Origin: Streptomyces roseifaciens
GTDB taxonomy: Bacteria; Actinomycetota; Actinomycetes; Streptomycetales; Streptomycetaceae
Direction: 5' to 3'
NCBI RefSeq assembly: GCF_001445655.1
Contig: NZ_LNBE01000002.1
Coordinates: 248,001 to 312,000, forward strand
Length of the DNA: 64,000 nucleotides
Below are positions 42,492 through 51,993 of the stretch, one piece after another (within the stretch, counting starts at the first letter, position 1; each line of letters begins with the position of its first letter). The notes below the pieces were generated by a model, which was given only the letters and a program-made list of their open reading frames with translations, searched no databases and was not told the DNA's origin. A program made the translations under genes and the position numbers.

Positions 42492-42497
42492 GAGGAA
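42477..42497. promoter_or_regulatory. Inverted repeat operator upstream of the FUSC gene
   Basis: TTCCTCAC and GTGAGGAA are perfect 8-base arms around CTAAT. It overlaps the promoter -10 and would let a dimeric repressor block the gene. No regulator gene is adjacent. Confidence 0.7.
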
Positions 42498-42581
42498 CAC
42501 TATGATCCGCACAATCGGCTGGAATGCCGCACCCGGCCCCCGGGCCGCTCCGCCGCACTCCTCCGGGCGGAAGGCGCCCCG

Positions 42582-44840
42582 GTGGACGCGGGCATGAGCG
42601 TGTCCGCCCGCCCGCTCCTGCGCCACGAGGGCGTGCCGCAGGCGGCCCGCCGCGCCCTGTGGGTGGTGGCGGCCGCCTGCCCCGGCTTCTACTTCTTCCG
42701 GTACGTCACCGGCGACTCCGTCATGGCCCTGTACGCCATGTTCGGGGCGCTGCCCCTCGTCATGTTCTGCCGCGTCCCCGGCCCGCCGCGGCAGCGGACC
42801 CGGATCCTGCTCGCCGCCCTGCCCGCCGGCTGGGTCCTCGTCACCGCCGGAACGCTCCTCGCCGTCAATCCCTGGGCGGCCGCCGGCGGCATGTTCGCCG
42901 TCGGCTTCCTCATCTCCTACTGCGGCGTCGGCGGCCCGCGCCTGACCGGCCTCGCCATGGCCTTCCAGCTCTTCTACGTGCTGCCCTGCTTCCCGCCCTA
43001 CGAGCCCGGCACCCTGGACTCCCGGCTCACCGGCCTGACCGTCGGCATCCTGCTGGCCGTCCTGGCCGAGCGGTTCCTGTGGCCCGAGCCCGCCCCCGTC
43101 CCCTACCGCGCCGTCCTCGCCGAGGCGGTGGCGGCCGTGGCCGACTACGCCAGCGCCACCGCCTACCACCTCGAGGCCGGCGGCGGCGCGCCGGCCGAAC
43201 GGGAGGCGGCCGACCGCGCGATGGCCGCAGCCCGCCTCTCCCGCGTGCCCGTCACCGAGCGCCCCGCCTCGCCCTCCGTGCAGGACCGGGCCCTCAACCA
43301 CACCCGCGCGGCCGTCCGCCACGTGCGCGACCAGCTCGACCGCCTCGCCGACTGCCCCGGCCACCCCGCTGCCGGCCCCGCTGCCGTGTCCCTGCTCCGG
43401 CACACCGAACTCTCCCTGCGGTCCGTCGCCGGCGAGCTGCGCACCGGCACCCTGGACACCCGGCCCGACCCGCTGCCCGCGGCCCTCGCCGCCTTCGACG
43501 CCGTCCGCGTCGCCGAACTGCAGGAGGCCTCCACCGCCCGGCTGCGCCAGGACGCCGTCGCCCGGGGGGCCGCCGAAGGCACCCGGCTGGCCACCGAGGC
43601 CGCCCGCCTCGCGCTCGGCCAAGCGCAGCCGCCCGCCGTACCGCCGCCGCACCCCGGCGCGGACGTCCTCGCGTACGCGGACACGCCCGCGCACCTGCTG
43701 TGGTGGCGGCGCCTGCGGCTGCACCTGACCCCCCGCTCGGTCCACCTGCAGAACGCCCTGCGCCTGGCCACGGCGCTGGCCTGCGCACGGCTGCTCGTCG
43801 GCGCGTTCGACCTGTCCCACGGCTTCTGGGTGCTGCTCGCGACCCTCAGCCTCATGCGCACCTCGGCGGCCGACACCCGGGCGGCCCTGGCCCCGGCCTT
43901 CGCCGGCACGGTCGCGGGCGCCGCCGTCGCCGCCCTCATGCTCTACGCCGTCGGGGACCGGCCCCTCTTCTATGCCCTCGCCCTGCCCGTCGTCATCCTC
44001 GTCGGCTTCACCCTGGGGCCCCCGCTCGGGCCCGCCTGGACGCAGGCCGCCTTCACCCTCGCGTTCGTCCTCGTCTTCACCCAGATCTCCGGAGCCGACT
44101 GGCGGCTGTCCGAGGTGCGGCTCCTCGACGTCGCCGTCGGCGGCGCCGTCGGAGCCCTGGCCGGCCTCCTCGCCTGGCCGCGCGGCGGCCGCGGCGAACT
44201 CGCCCGCGACATGGCCGACTTCCTCGCCGAGGGCGCCGTCGCCTGCCGCGCCGTCACCGCCCTGCTGGGCGACGACCGGCTCCAGCGCGACCGCTCCCAG
44301 GGCGACCCGCTGCAGGCCGCGCGGCGCGCCATGCACCTCGCCGAGGCCTCCTTCGCCCAGTACTTGACGGAGCGCATGCGCCGCAACCGGCCCGAGCCGC
44401 ACTGGGAGGCCGCCCTGGCCACCGGGCGCACCATCGTGCACGGCGCCGAGCTCTTGCTGATGACGCATCAGGAAGGGCTGCGCGAGCCCCTCCCGCCGGG
44501 ACCCGCCGCCGCCCTGACCGGACTCGCCGGACAGGTGGCGCAGGAGGTGCTGCGCGCCGCGGACACGCTGCGCGGCTCCGGGCCGCGCGAGCCCCGTACG
44601 ACCGTCTCCCGCTACCCGGCGGAGGACTCCGGCCCCCTGCGGCGGGCGGCCGACCGGCACGGCATCGGCGACGCCCACGTCCTGCTCGTCGTCGACGCCG
44701 AGGCCTGGCTCACCGGAGTGGCCCACGACGCGGTCCGCACCCGCTCGGCGCCGCCCCGGACGGAGGTGCCGGCCACACGCCGGGCGGGCCCGTCGAGGGC
44801 GCGGGTGCGGGGCGCGGGACCCGGCGGACTCACGCCCTGA
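42582..44840 (+). CDS. FUSC-family inner-membrane protein (aromatic acid exporter-like)
   Basis: A 752-residue polytopic protein with two membrane blocks of about five to six helices each (residues about 20-165 and 385-550) separated by a soluble helical domain, plus a C-terminal cytoplasmic domain. The second block with ATALACARLLVGAFDLSHGFWVLLAT fits the FUSC/ArAE duplication typical of fusaric-acid or aryl-acid efflux. GTG 42582 has GGAAGG 6-8 bases upstream and is preferred to ATG 42594. An operator-like repeat sits in its promoter. Its 3' end overlaps the convergent FAD gene by 11 bases. Confidence 0.82.
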   Translation: MDAGMSVSARPLLRHEGVPQAARRALWVVAAACPGFYFFRYVTGDSVMALYAMFGALPLVMFCRVPGPPRQRTRILLAALPAGWVLVTAGTLLAVNPWAAAGGMFAVGFLISYCGVGGPRLTGLAMAFQLFYVLPCFPPYEPGTLDSRLTGLTVGILLAVLAERFLWPEPAPVPYRAVLAEAVAAVADYASATAYHLEAGGGAPAEREAADRAMAAARLSRVPVTERPASPSVQDRALNHTRAAVRHVRDQLDRLADCPGHPAAGPAAVSLLRHTELSLRSVAGELRTGTLDTRPDPLPAALAAFDAVRVAELQEASTARLRQDAVARGAAEGTRLATEAARLALGQAQPPAVPPPHPGADVLAYADTPAHLLWWRRLRLHLTPRSVHLQNALRLATALACARLLVGAFDLSHGFWVLLATLSLMRTSAADTRAALAPAFAGTVAGAAVAALMLYAVGDRPLFYALALPVVILVGFTLGPPLGPAWTQAAFTLAFVLVFTQISGADWRLSEVRLLDVAVGGAVGALAGLLAWPRGGRGELARDMADFLAEGAVACRAVTALLGDDRLQRDRSQGDPLQAARRAMHLAEASFAQYLTERMRRNRPEPHWEAALATGRTIVHGAELLLMTHQEGLREPLPPGPAAALTGLAGQVAQEVLRAADTLRGSGPREPRTTVSRYPAEDSGPLRRAADRHGIGDAHVLLVVDAEAWLTGVAHDAVRTRSAPPRTEVPATRRAGPSRARVRGAGPGGLTP

Positions 44841-46398
44841 TCTGCGCCTGCGCCCCCGTGCCGGGTGCCGCCCCCTCGCCCCGGCCCGCCGGCCCGGGCC
44901 CGGCCTGCGCCAGCCGGTCCGCGACCTGCCGGGCCTGGCGGACCACGTTGCGCAGGTGGTTCGCGAACGGGATGCGGACGTGCGTACCGACCCCCACCAC
45001 CCACACGTGCTCCGGCGGCGCGTCCGGCCCGCTCCGTACCCGCAGGTCCGCCTCCAGACGGCTGACGGCCGTGCCCCCGTCGGGCGCGCCGTCCACGGAG
45101 AGGGCGGTCCTCTCCCGGTCCCAGTACAGGAGGGGCGGGCCGAAGCCGGTCGCGTTGACGACGTGATCGAAGCGCTCCGGCGCCGCGCCCGGGCGCTCCA
45201 CCCGCCACGCGCCGTCCTCGAAGGAGACGGACCGCGGGTAGGGGCGGACCATGCGCAGCGCCCCGGAGTCGAAGTGCGCGAGCAGGCGCCGGGCGTTGAC
45301 GTGGGAGAGGGCGGTCGCGTACCGGCCGGTCATCCAGGCGAACTCCGCCGCCAGTTCCCGGAGGCGGCCCGGGGGCAGGGCGGGAGCCAGCGCGATGAGC
45401 TGCTCGATCAGGGGCACCATGACGTCCGGCCACGCGCACGCGCCCTCCTCTACGAGGGCGGTCTCCTCGCGCAGCCGCTGCACCGGATCGCAGGCGCGGG
45501 AGACCTGCCGGCGCAGGGGACGGCGGTCGCGCAGCCGGATCGCCTCCACCACGCACCGCACCAGCCGGTCCTCCAGGTAAGGGTCCGCGGGGTCGAGGCG
45601 GGAGATGCGCTCCAGCGGCGGGTACGGGCGCAGCGGCGCGGCCAGGGACTCGCGGACGGCGGGCAGCCGGCCCGACGGCGAGGTCAGGGTGGTGCGGTGG
45701 CCGTCGCGGCACAGCAGCAGCGCCGCGTCCGCCGCCGACTGGTGGCTGCCGAGGACGAGGACCCGCGAGCCCGGGCGCAGGCCCTCCCGGATCCGGGAGG
45801 CCGGGTAGGGGCTGTCGAGGTAGCGCGGGTGGCCGAGGAAGGCGGCGAAGCCGTCGGGGACGCGGGGGCGGTGGACGCCGGTGCAGACGACGACGTCGTC
45901 GGCGCGCAGCTCCTCGCCGGTGGAGAGCCGCACCCGGTGGCCGTCCGGGCCGCCGGCGCCGATGCTCTGCGCGCTCGCCCGTACGTGCTCGACGGTTACG
46001 CCGATCCGCGCGGCCTGCTCCCGGGCCCCGGCGGAGCGGTCGGCGCAGTACTCGGCCATCCGGGCGCGGGGGACGCAGTCCTTCGCGGTGCCCGTCCAGC
46101 CGTGCTCGCGAAGGTGAGCGACGAAGTCGCCGGGCCGGTCCGCCAGGAGCGAGTTCAGCTCGGCCGCGGTGTTGCACAGCAGCAGCGGGTCGTCGTCCCC
46201 GAAGGCCAGGCCCCAGCCGGCCGGGTGGGGGTCCACGACGCGCACGGAACGGACCGGCAGGGGCGGGCGGCGGGCGGCGAGCGCGCGGACCAGCTGCAGC
46301 AGCACGCTGGTCCCGGCGACCCCGCCGCCGACGATGACGACGTCCCGGCCGGTGATACGAGCGATGCGTCCCACGAGCACCGTCCTCCCCTCGGTCAT
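44830..46398 (-). CDS. FAD/NAD(P)-binding protein (NAD_binding_9 / pfam13454-type)
   Basis: A 522-residue flavoprotein-like protein. VVIVGGGVAGTSVLLQLV is the FAD dinucleotide fold, GWGLAFGDDDPLLLCNTAAELNSLLADRPGDF is the block seen in the NAD_binding_9 group, and RVLVLGSHQSAADAALLL is the second nucleotide site, ending with VVNATGFGPPLLYWD. Members often accompany natural-product or siderophore genes as ornithine-monooxygenase-like oxidoreductases; no such genes are adjacent. Start uncertain: ATG 46398 is adopted, and GTG codons 18-24 bases later have GGGGAGG upstream. Divergent from the MFS gene. Confidence 0.78.
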   Translation of the reverse strand: MTEGRTVLVGRIARITGRDVVIVGGGVAGTSVLLQLVRALAARRPPLPVRSVRVVDPHPAGWGLAFGDDDPLLLCNTAAELNSLLADRPGDFVAHLREHGWTGTAKDCVPRARMAEYCADRSAGAREQAARIGVTVEHVRASAQSIGAGGPDGHRVRLSTGEELRADDVVVCTGVHRPRVPDGFAAFLGHPRYLDSPYPASRIREGLRPGSRVLVLGSHQSAADAALLLCRDGHRTTLTSPSGRLPAVRESLAAPLRPYPPLERISRLDPADPYLEDRLVRCVVEAIRLRDRRPLRRQVSRACDPVQRLREETALVEEGACAWPDVMVPLIEQLIALAPALPPGRLRELAAEFAWMTGRYATALSHVNARRLLAHFDSGALRMVRPYPRSVSFEDGAWRVERPGAAPERFDHVVNATGFGPPLLYWDRERTALSVDGAPDGGTAVSRLEADLRVRSGPDAPPEHVWVVGVGTHVRIPFANHLRNVVRQARQVADRLAQAGPGPAGRGEGAAPGTGAQAQIRA

Positions 46399-46514
46399 CC
46401 CCCCGGGTCCGTAGAGCACCCTGCCCATCCGGCCCTCCCGCGGAACCCGCGCGGCCCGTGCAGACGCAAAGCCGCAGCCCGCGGCCCCGGGATGCGACCC
46501 GCCCGGTCGCCGGT

Positions 46515-46520
46515 TACGTT
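46515..46520 (+). promoter_or_regulatory. -10 element giving a leaderless MFS transcript
   Basis: TACGTT followed by six bases and GTG 46527, the same geometry as at 13973 and 14733. No Shine-Dalgarno is present. Confidence 0.45.
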
Positions 46521-46526
46521 CCGCCT

Positions 46527-48095
46527 GTGGACCGAGTCTTCGCCGAACGCTCCTCCGAAGGGCCTCCCGGGCAGGCGCCGGCCGACCCCGCGCGCTGGGC
46601 GATGCTCGCCGTCCTGTGCTCCAGCCTCCTGCTCGTGGCGATGGACGCCACCATCCTCAACGTGGCGCTGCCCTCCCTCATCAAGGAGATGCAGCCCGAC
46701 GCCCTCGAACAGCTCTGGATCATCGACATCTACGGCCTGGTCCTGGGCGGCCTGCTGATCACGGCGGGCGCGGTGGGGGACCGGCTGGGCCGGAAACTGC
46801 TGTTCACCACCGGGTTCACGGTCTTCGGCGCCGCCTCCGTGCTCGCCGCCACGGCCGGCACCACCGACAGCGTGCTGCAGCTGATCGCCGGCCGGATCCT
46901 CCTCGCGATCGGCGGGGCCATGGTGATGCCGTCGACGCTGTCCCTGATCCGCACCATCTTCACCGACGCCCACGAGCGCACCCTCGCGATCGGGATCTGG
47001 GCGGCCGTCGCCGGGGCGGGCGCCGCGATCGGGCCCCTGGTGGGCGGCCTGCTGGTGAACTCCTTCTCCTGGTCGGCGGCGTTCTGGGTCAACGTCCCCG
47101 TCGTCCTCGTCACCGTCGTGGCGGCCGTCCTGCTGCTGCCCGAGTACCGCAGCCCCTCCCACCACGACCTCGACCTCGTCGCGGCCGCGCTCTCCATCGC
47201 CGGGGTGATCCTCACCGCCTGGGGCATCAAGCACCTGGCGGGCGGCTTCCGCCCGGTGGACCTCGCCGCCCTGCTGGCCGGAATCGCCGCGCTGACCTGG
47301 TTCGCCCGCCGCCAGCTGCAGTCCGCGGACCCGCTGCTGGACGTCCGCCTCTTCGCGAGCCGCCCGTTCCTGGCCGCGGCCCTCGCCACCCTCACCGCCA
47401 TGATGGCCATCGGCGCGGCCCTCTACCTGATCTCGCTGTGGCTGCAGTACGTCCGCGGCCACGACGCCCTGGCCGCCGGCCTGCGCACCCTGCCGGCGGC
47501 GATCGCCCTGCTCGCCTCCTCGCTCCTGACGCCGTGGCTGCTGCGCCGTACCGGCGTGCGCACCGTCCTGACGGCGGGTCTGGCGGCCCTGCTCTGCGGC
47601 TTCGTCCTCCTCGCGGCGGCGCCCCAGCCCCTGGAGTACGGCGCGGTGGCCGCCGCCCTGGTCACCTTCGGCATCGGCGACGGCATGGCGATCACCGCCT
47701 CCGCGGCCGTCATGGTCTCCGCCGTCCGCCCCGAGCGGGCCGGGCAGGCGGGCGCCGTCTCCGAGAGCGCCTACGAACTGGGCATCGGCTTCGGCGTCGC
47801 CCTGCTCGGCAGCATCCACACCACCCTCTTCCGCTCGGGCATGACGAACCTGCCCGGACGGGTACGGGGAGCGGCACGGGAGACCGCCCGGGAGTCGGTG
47901 GGCGGCGCCGACCACGTGGCCCGCGACCTCGGCTACACCACCGGCGCGGGCCGCTCGCTCCTCGCCGTGGCACGGACGGCCTTCAACGACGCGCTGAGAA
48001 CCACGTCCCTGGTGTCGGTGGGCATCGTGGCGACGGCGGTCGTCCTGGCGGCGGTGCTCGTCCCGAAGGACTTCCGGGCGGACTCGGCGCACTGA
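46527..48095 (+). CDS. MFS drug exporter, DHA2 (EmrB/QacA) family
   Basis: A 522-residue transporter with 14 predicted membrane segments. LLLVAMDATILNVALPSLIKEM is the motif-D1-like start, GDRLGRK the loop 2-3 motif A, and WAAVAGAGAAIGPLVGGLL the antiporter motif C, all typical of proton-coupled multidrug exporters such as QacA. GTG 46527 is preferred on the leaderless -10 evidence; an upstream GTG (46458) lacks support. The gene's 3' end overlaps the minus-strand MmyB-like gene by 163 bases, which is unusual. Divergent from the FAD protein gene, possibly co-regulated. Confidence 0.87.
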   Translation: MDRVFAERSSEGPPGQAPADPARWAMLAVLCSSLLLVAMDATILNVALPSLIKEMQPDALEQLWIIDIYGLVLGGLLITAGAVGDRLGRKLLFTTGFTVFGAASVLAATAGTTDSVLQLIAGRILLAIGGAMVMPSTLSLIRTIFTDAHERTLAIGIWAAVAGAGAAIGPLVGGLLVNSFSWSAAFWVNVPVVLVTVVAAVLLLPEYRSPSHHDLDLVAAALSIAGVILTAWGIKHLAGGFRPVDLAALLAGIAALTWFARRQLQSADPLLDVRLFASRPFLAAALATLTAMMAIGAALYLISLWLQYVRGHDALAAGLRTLPAAIALLASSLLTPWLLRRTGVRTVLTAGLAALLCGFVLLAAAPQPLEYGAVAAALVTFGIGDGMAITASAAVMVSAVRPERAGQAGAVSESAYELGIGFGVALLGSIHTTLFRSGMTNLPGRVRGAARETARESVGGADHVARDLGYTTGAGRSLLAVARTAFNDALRTTSLVSVGIVATAVVLAAVLVPKDFRADSAH

Positions 48096-48946
48096 GCATC
48101 GGGGCGCGGCGGCACGTCCCGCTGCCCGGCGTACAGCATCGGCCGCGGCGTGGGCCCGCTGTGCTCGCCCGGGCGGAAGATCAGGACCATCAGGCGTGAG
48201 CGGGGCGAGGCCAGGGGCTGGGCGCCGCACAGGGAGACCCAGCCCGGGCCCTTCAGCGCGTGGTGCAGGGGGCGCTCGTCGCCGTCGGGGTGGATGTGGG
48301 CCCGGCCGCCCGCCTCGTAGAGCGGGCCGACGGCCGGGTCGGCGAGGACGTCGGCCTCCAGCGCGGCGAGGGTCTCGTCGTGGGGGAGGGCGGCCACGGC
48401 TGCGCGGAGCTGGGGGAGGATCACCGGGACCCAGCGGTCGCGCCAGTCGGTCAGGACCGTGCGGGCCTCGGGGTCGAGGGCCATCCAGCGCATGGTGTTC
48501 TCCGGGACCTCGCCGCGCGGGAACATCTCGGCGAAGGCCTCGTTGTGGGCGAGGACCCGCCAGGACTGGTCGTTGATGTACGCCATGTGGGACATGCCGT
48601 CGACGACTTCCTGCCAGGCGCGGGGGACCTCCGTTCCCGAGCGCGGGTGCAGGGGGTAGGGCGGGTTGCGGTGCACCGCGTACAGCCACAGGGACGTCCA
48701 CTCGTGCTCGGTGAAGGCGAGCAGCCGGGCGACGTCGCGCAGCAGGTCCTCGGGCGGGTTGGGGTGGGCGCCCGTCTCGAGCCGGTTGTAGGTGCCGTGG
48801 GTGCGGTGCAGCAGCTGGTCGACCTGGCTCTGGCTGAGCCCGGGGGCGCGCCGGCCCTGCCGGGAAGGACGGAGGAGGCCGTGGTCCTCCGGCGCGACGA
48901 GTGCCCGGCGTTCACGGAGCAGGGCCTGCAACGCTGCCTTGTCCAC
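47933..48946 (-). CDS. XRE/MmyB-like transcriptional regulator (helix-turn-helix plus MLTR ligand-binding domain)
   Basis: A 337-residue regulator. The N-terminal HTH is GLSQSQVDQLLHRTHGTYNRLETG and the MmyB-like ligand domain follows from about residue 108 (WQEVVDGMSHMAYINDQSWRVLAHNEAF) to IFRPGEHSG near residue 280. Typical proteins end soon after that point; here about 50 further residues continue into the antisense of the MFS gene and look non-native, suggesting a lost stop or a frameshift. Start GTG 48946 has AGAGGA about 12 bases upstream. It is divergent, at 310 bases, from the cation exchanger gene and is probably autoregulatory. Confidence 0.8.
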   Translation of the reverse strand: MDKAALQALLRERRALVAPEDHGLLRPSRQGRRAPGLSQSQVDQLLHRTHGTYNRLETGAHPNPPEDLLRDVARLLAFTEHEWTSLWLYAVHRNPPYPLHPRSGTEVPRAWQEVVDGMSHMAYINDQSWRVLAHNEAFAEMFPRGEVPENTMRWMALDPEARTVLTDWRDRWVPVILPQLRAAVAALPHDETLAALEADVLADPAVGPLYEAGGRAHIHPDGDERPLHHALKGPGWVSLCGAQPLASPRSRLMVLIFRPGEHSGPTPRPMLYAGQRDVPPRPDAQCAESARKSFGTSTAARTTAVATMPTDTRDVVLSASLKAVRATARSERPAPVV

Positions 48947-49256
48947 GCTGTTCTGTCCTCTGTCAAAGCCGGCCTTTTACCAGACCGGCGACTCCTGCGG
49001 AAGATGTTTTCCCGGGCTGATTTTTCCCATGAAAAGTCGGCCGCAGAAATGATCGCACCTCCGATGCATGATCGGGCCGCGGGTCGGCTGCGACGGGGGT
49101 GCAGCCGGCCTGTGCGTATTCCTGGGCATCTGTCCGCCGTTCCCGGGGTTCTGGGCCGAACGGGCGTCACCGTCCGTCACCTCCGCGCTGTCCGCGCCGG
49201 ACCGCGTGTTCCTGCTGGTAGATCGGCAGGAAACGGGCGATGCGGAAGGAGCGGCC
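48947..49256. other. Divergent intergenic region (310 bp)
   Basis: Lies between the MmyB-like regulator and the cation exchanger. It holds an inverted repeat TTTTC-CCAT-GAAAA at 49022-49035 in an AT-rich patch, and a direct repeat ATGATCG at 49049-49055 and 49068-49074. The upstream in-frame extension of the exchanger is judged non-coding. Confidence 0.55.
49022..49035. promoter_or_regulatory. Inverted repeat near the MmyB-like regulator
   Basis: TTTTC and GAAAA are separated by CCAT in an AT-rich patch about 75 bases upstream of the regulator start. MmyB-type regulators commonly bind their own divergent promoter; this is the best candidate site. Confidence 0.4.
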
Positions 49257-50537
49257 ATGGACGAGCCTGCGGCACGGGTCTCGGCGCCGGCCCCGGCACC
49301 GGCCGGGGCGCCGGCCCCGGCTCCGCCCTCCGTCGCCGCGAGCGCCGCGCGGATCGCCGCGGCCTGTGCCGGGGCCGCCCCCGCCGCCGTGGCGCGGCTG
49401 AGCGGCGCCGAGCTGTCGCCCGGCTGGGCCGTGGCCGTCTTCGGCCTGGGGGTGCTCTGCTCCGCGCTCCTGCTGATGTGGGCCGCGGAGACGGCCCGCG
49501 TGGACATGGCCGGGGCGCTCGCCCTGGCCCTGCTGGCCTTCATCGCCGTGCTGCCCGAGTACGCCGTCGACCTCTACTTCGCCTACGCGGCCGGATCCGA
49601 CCCCTCCTACGCCGCCTACGCGGCGGCCAACATGACCGGCGCGAACCGGCTGCTGGTGGGCGTCGGCTGGCCGCTCGTCGCGCTCGCCGCCGCCCTGGCG
49701 CTGCGCCGTCGCGGCGCGGCCCCGGGCGCGATCGTGCTGGAGCCGCACCGCCGCATCGACGTCGCCTTCCTCGCGGTGGCCGCCGTCTTCGCGTTCGTGA
49801 TGCCGCTCACCCGCGAGATCGCCTGGTACGTGCCGGTGGTGCTCGTCCCCTGGTACGGCTACTACCTCTACCGGATCGCGAAGTGCGCCTCGGGCGAGAT
49901 GGAGGAGCTCGTCGGCGTCCCGGCGCGGCTGGCCCTGCTGCCGCGGGCCGGGCGGCGCGCCGTGACGGCCGTGCTCTTCGCGGGCGCCGCGGCCGTGGTC
50001 TTCGCCTGTGCCGAGCCGTTCGCGCACGGGCTGGTGGAGGCGGGCGCCACGCTGGGCATCGACCGCTTCGTCCTGGTCCAGTGGCTCGCCCCGCTCGCGT
50101 CCGAGGCCCCGGAGCTGATCGTCGCCGTGGTCTTCGCCTGGCGCATGCGGGCGGGCGACGGGCTCGGCGCGCTGCTGTCCAGCAAGGTCAACCAGTGGAC
50201 GCTGCTGGTGGGCTGCCTGCCCCTCGCCCACGCGCTCGGCGGGGGCGGGCCGAGCCTGCCGCTGGTGACCCGTCAGGTCGACGAGGTCGCCCTGACGGCC
50301 GCGCAGACCGTCCTGGCCGTCGTCGTCCTGCTGGACCTGCGCTTCGCCCGGTGGCAGGCCGCGGCCCTCTTCGTCCTCTTCGCGGTGCAGTTCGCGCTGC
50401 CGGGCGAATACGCCCGGGAGGTGCTGACCTACGTCTATCTGGGCCTGGCGGCCCTCCTGCTGACGACGCGGGTGCGCTACCTCCCGGACACCTGCCGGGC
50501 CCTGGGCGGGCGGATCGCGGGGGACCCGCACTTCTGA
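49257..50537 (+). CDS. Sodium/calcium exchanger-family membrane protein (CaCA)
   Basis: A 426-residue protein with about eleven membrane segments. The two alpha-repeat regions are LPEYAVDLYFAYAAGSDP...AAANMTGANRLLVG and SEAPELIVAVVFAWRMRAGDGLGALLSSKVNQW; the acidic residues that coordinate cation in CaCA exchangers are at the expected places (PEY and APE). The ATG is preceded by GGAAGGAG 7 bases upstream; an Ala/Pro-rich N-terminal tail follows. Ion and direction are not predictable. It converges with the YbdK ligase gene. Confidence 0.85.
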   Translation: MDEPAARVSAPAPAPAGAPAPAPPSVAASAARIAAACAGAAPAAVARLSGAELSPGWAVAVFGLGVLCSALLLMWAAETARVDMAGALALALLAFIAVLPEYAVDLYFAYAAGSDPSYAAYAAANMTGANRLLVGVGWPLVALAAALALRRRGAAPGAIVLEPHRRIDVAFLAVAAVFAFVMPLTREIAWYVPVVLVPWYGYYLYRIAKCASGEMEELVGVPARLALLPRAGRRAVTAVLFAGAAAVVFACAEPFAHGLVEAGATLGIDRFVLVQWLAPLASEAPELIVAVVFAWRMRAGDGLGALLSSKVNQWTLLVGCLPLAHALGGGGPSLPLVTRQVDEVALTAAQTVLAVVVLLDLRFARWQAAALFVLFAVQFALPGEYAREVLTYVYLGLAALLLTTRVRYLPDTCRALGGRIAGDPHF

Positions 50538-50578
50538 CCTCCCGGACCGAGCCCCGGAATCCCGGCGCCGGCGTGCGG

Positions 50579-51661
50579 CTAGGGCTCGGAGATCAGCTCC
50601 GTCACCGCCTTCAGCCCGTCCGTGGCCAGCGCCCGGCGCTGCCGGTCCGCCCCGGTGCCCCGCCGCAGCAGGCGGCCGACCAGCGAGCTCACCTGCCGGG
50701 TGTCGCCCGACTCCTCCAGCGACCGCCCTATGTGGGCGAGGAGGCTGCGGACGACCTCGTCCGCGCCGTGGCGCCGGCCCGCTGGGTCCACGAGGACCCC
50801 GTCGAGCCCGTGCCGGGCGGCGTGCCAGTTCGCCGCGGCCAGCAGCTCCGGCAGGCAGGGCGTCGGGGGCCGCCCGGCCTTCTCGTCGCGGATGGCGGTG
50901 GCGACCAGCCCGCGGACGATGCCCGCGAACATGACGGCGTCGTCGGCGCGCAGCTGGACGTCCAGGCAGCGCACCTCGATCGTGGGATAGCGGTCCGACA
51001 GCCGCGCCTGCCAGTAGAGCTGGCCCCGGTCCTCGATCGCCCCGGCCGTCAACAGCGCCTGGATGCGGGCCTCGTAGTCCGCGAGGCCGTCGAAGTAGGG
51101 GGGCGGTCCGCTGACCGGCCAGCGGCTGTAGACCACGGTCCGCCAGCTGGAGAAGCCGGTGTCGAGGCCGTTCCACAGCGGGGAGTTGCCCGCCATGGCG
51201 ACCAGGACCGGCAGCCAGGGCCGCACCCGGTTGAGGACCGCGACGCCCATCTCGCGGTCGGGGATGGCGACATGGACGTGCATCCCGTGGACGAACTGCT
51301 CGTCCACGAGCTGGGCGGCACGGATCCGCATCGCCAGGTAGCGCGGATTGCCGGTGACCGGGATGGGCTCGGGGCCCGTGCACGGCGCCGTACCGCAGGC
51401 GGCGATCCGGCAGCCGGACCGCTTGGCGGCGGAGCTCACCGCATGGCGCAGCCGCAGCAGGTGCCGGCTGGCCTCGGCGAGATCGGAGCAGACCGGAGTG
51501 GCGACTTCCACCTGGGCCTGCAACAGCTCCGCCTGAATCTCCCGCTCGTTCACGACCGGTTCCAGGTCGACCGCCGCCCGGACCTCGTCGGCCAGGGGTA
51601 CCGGCAGTGCGGTGGCCGGGTCGAGCAGAAGATACTCCTCCTCGATCCCTAGGGTGAGCAT
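50579..51661 (-). CDS. ybdK: YbdK-type carboxylate-amine ligase (GCS2 family)
   Basis: A 360-residue ATP-dependent ligase, complete and at family length (about 370). [21 protein letters not shown] is the GCS2 signature, with [26 protein letters not shown] and [10 protein letters not shown] later. The family makes gamma-glutamyl-like amide bonds; a weak glutamate-cysteine ligase activity is known for the E. coli protein, but the natural substrate here is unknown. ATG 51661 is the only reasonable start; the upstream region lacks a clear ribosome-binding site. It lies opposite the riboswitch-controlled NlpC gene. Confidence 0.9.
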   Translation of the reverse strand: MLTLGIEEEYLLLDPATALPVPLADEVRAAVDLEPVVNEREIQAELLQAQVEVATPVCSDLAEASRHLLRLRHAVSSAAKRSGCRIAACGTAPCTGPEPIPVTGNPRYLAMRIRAAQLVDEQFVHGMHVHVAIPDREMGVAVLNRVRPWLPVLVAMAGNSPLWNGLDTGFSSWRTVVYSRWPVSGPPPYFDGLADYEARIQALLTAGAIEDRGQLYWQARLSDRYPTIEVRCLDVQLRADDAVMFAGIVRGLVATAIRDEKAGRPPTPCLPELLAAANWHAARHGLDGVLVDPAGRRHGADEVVRSLLAHIGRSLEESGDTRQVSSLVGRLLRRGTGADRQRRALATDGLKAVTELISEP

Positions 51662-51990
51662 GCCGTAGGGCTACCCTCGCGCTCCCGAAGCGAACCGCAC
51701 GGAGCCCGCCGCCACGGCTTTCTGACGCAAAGACGCCCTACTGCCGCCCTGCCGCGGCCCCCGCGACCTCGCCTTTCGCGCACCGCCGGGATGACTCGAA
51801 TCAGTTCTTCAACTCTCTTTTGACAAAGGGGAATACCGGTTGCTCGTGATGCCGGGTAACACCCCGGTTCCAGGGATCGCCGTGAAGTGAAGAAGTTCAC
51901 AGAAGCACCTTTCGGCTCCGAATTCCGGCGGCCCGTGATGCAGGATCGTGCATCGAACAACAAGATCCCGTCACCGAGGCGGGCGACCCG
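51662..51990. other. Upstream region of ybdK and of the c-di-AMP riboswitch
   Basis: About 330 bases with no gene. A perfect TTGACA hexamer lies at 51820-51825 in AT-rich sequence and GTGAA/TTCAC arms at 51882-51900. The transcription start of the riboswitch message should fall within 51840-51990, but no convincing -10 is seen. Confidence 0.5.
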
Positions 51991-51993
51991 GGC

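Noticed and set aside
49068..49256. N-terminal extension of the cation exchanger
   Set aside because: The real start at 49257 has a strong ribosome-binding site (GGAAGGAG); the extension overlaps the divergent promoter region.
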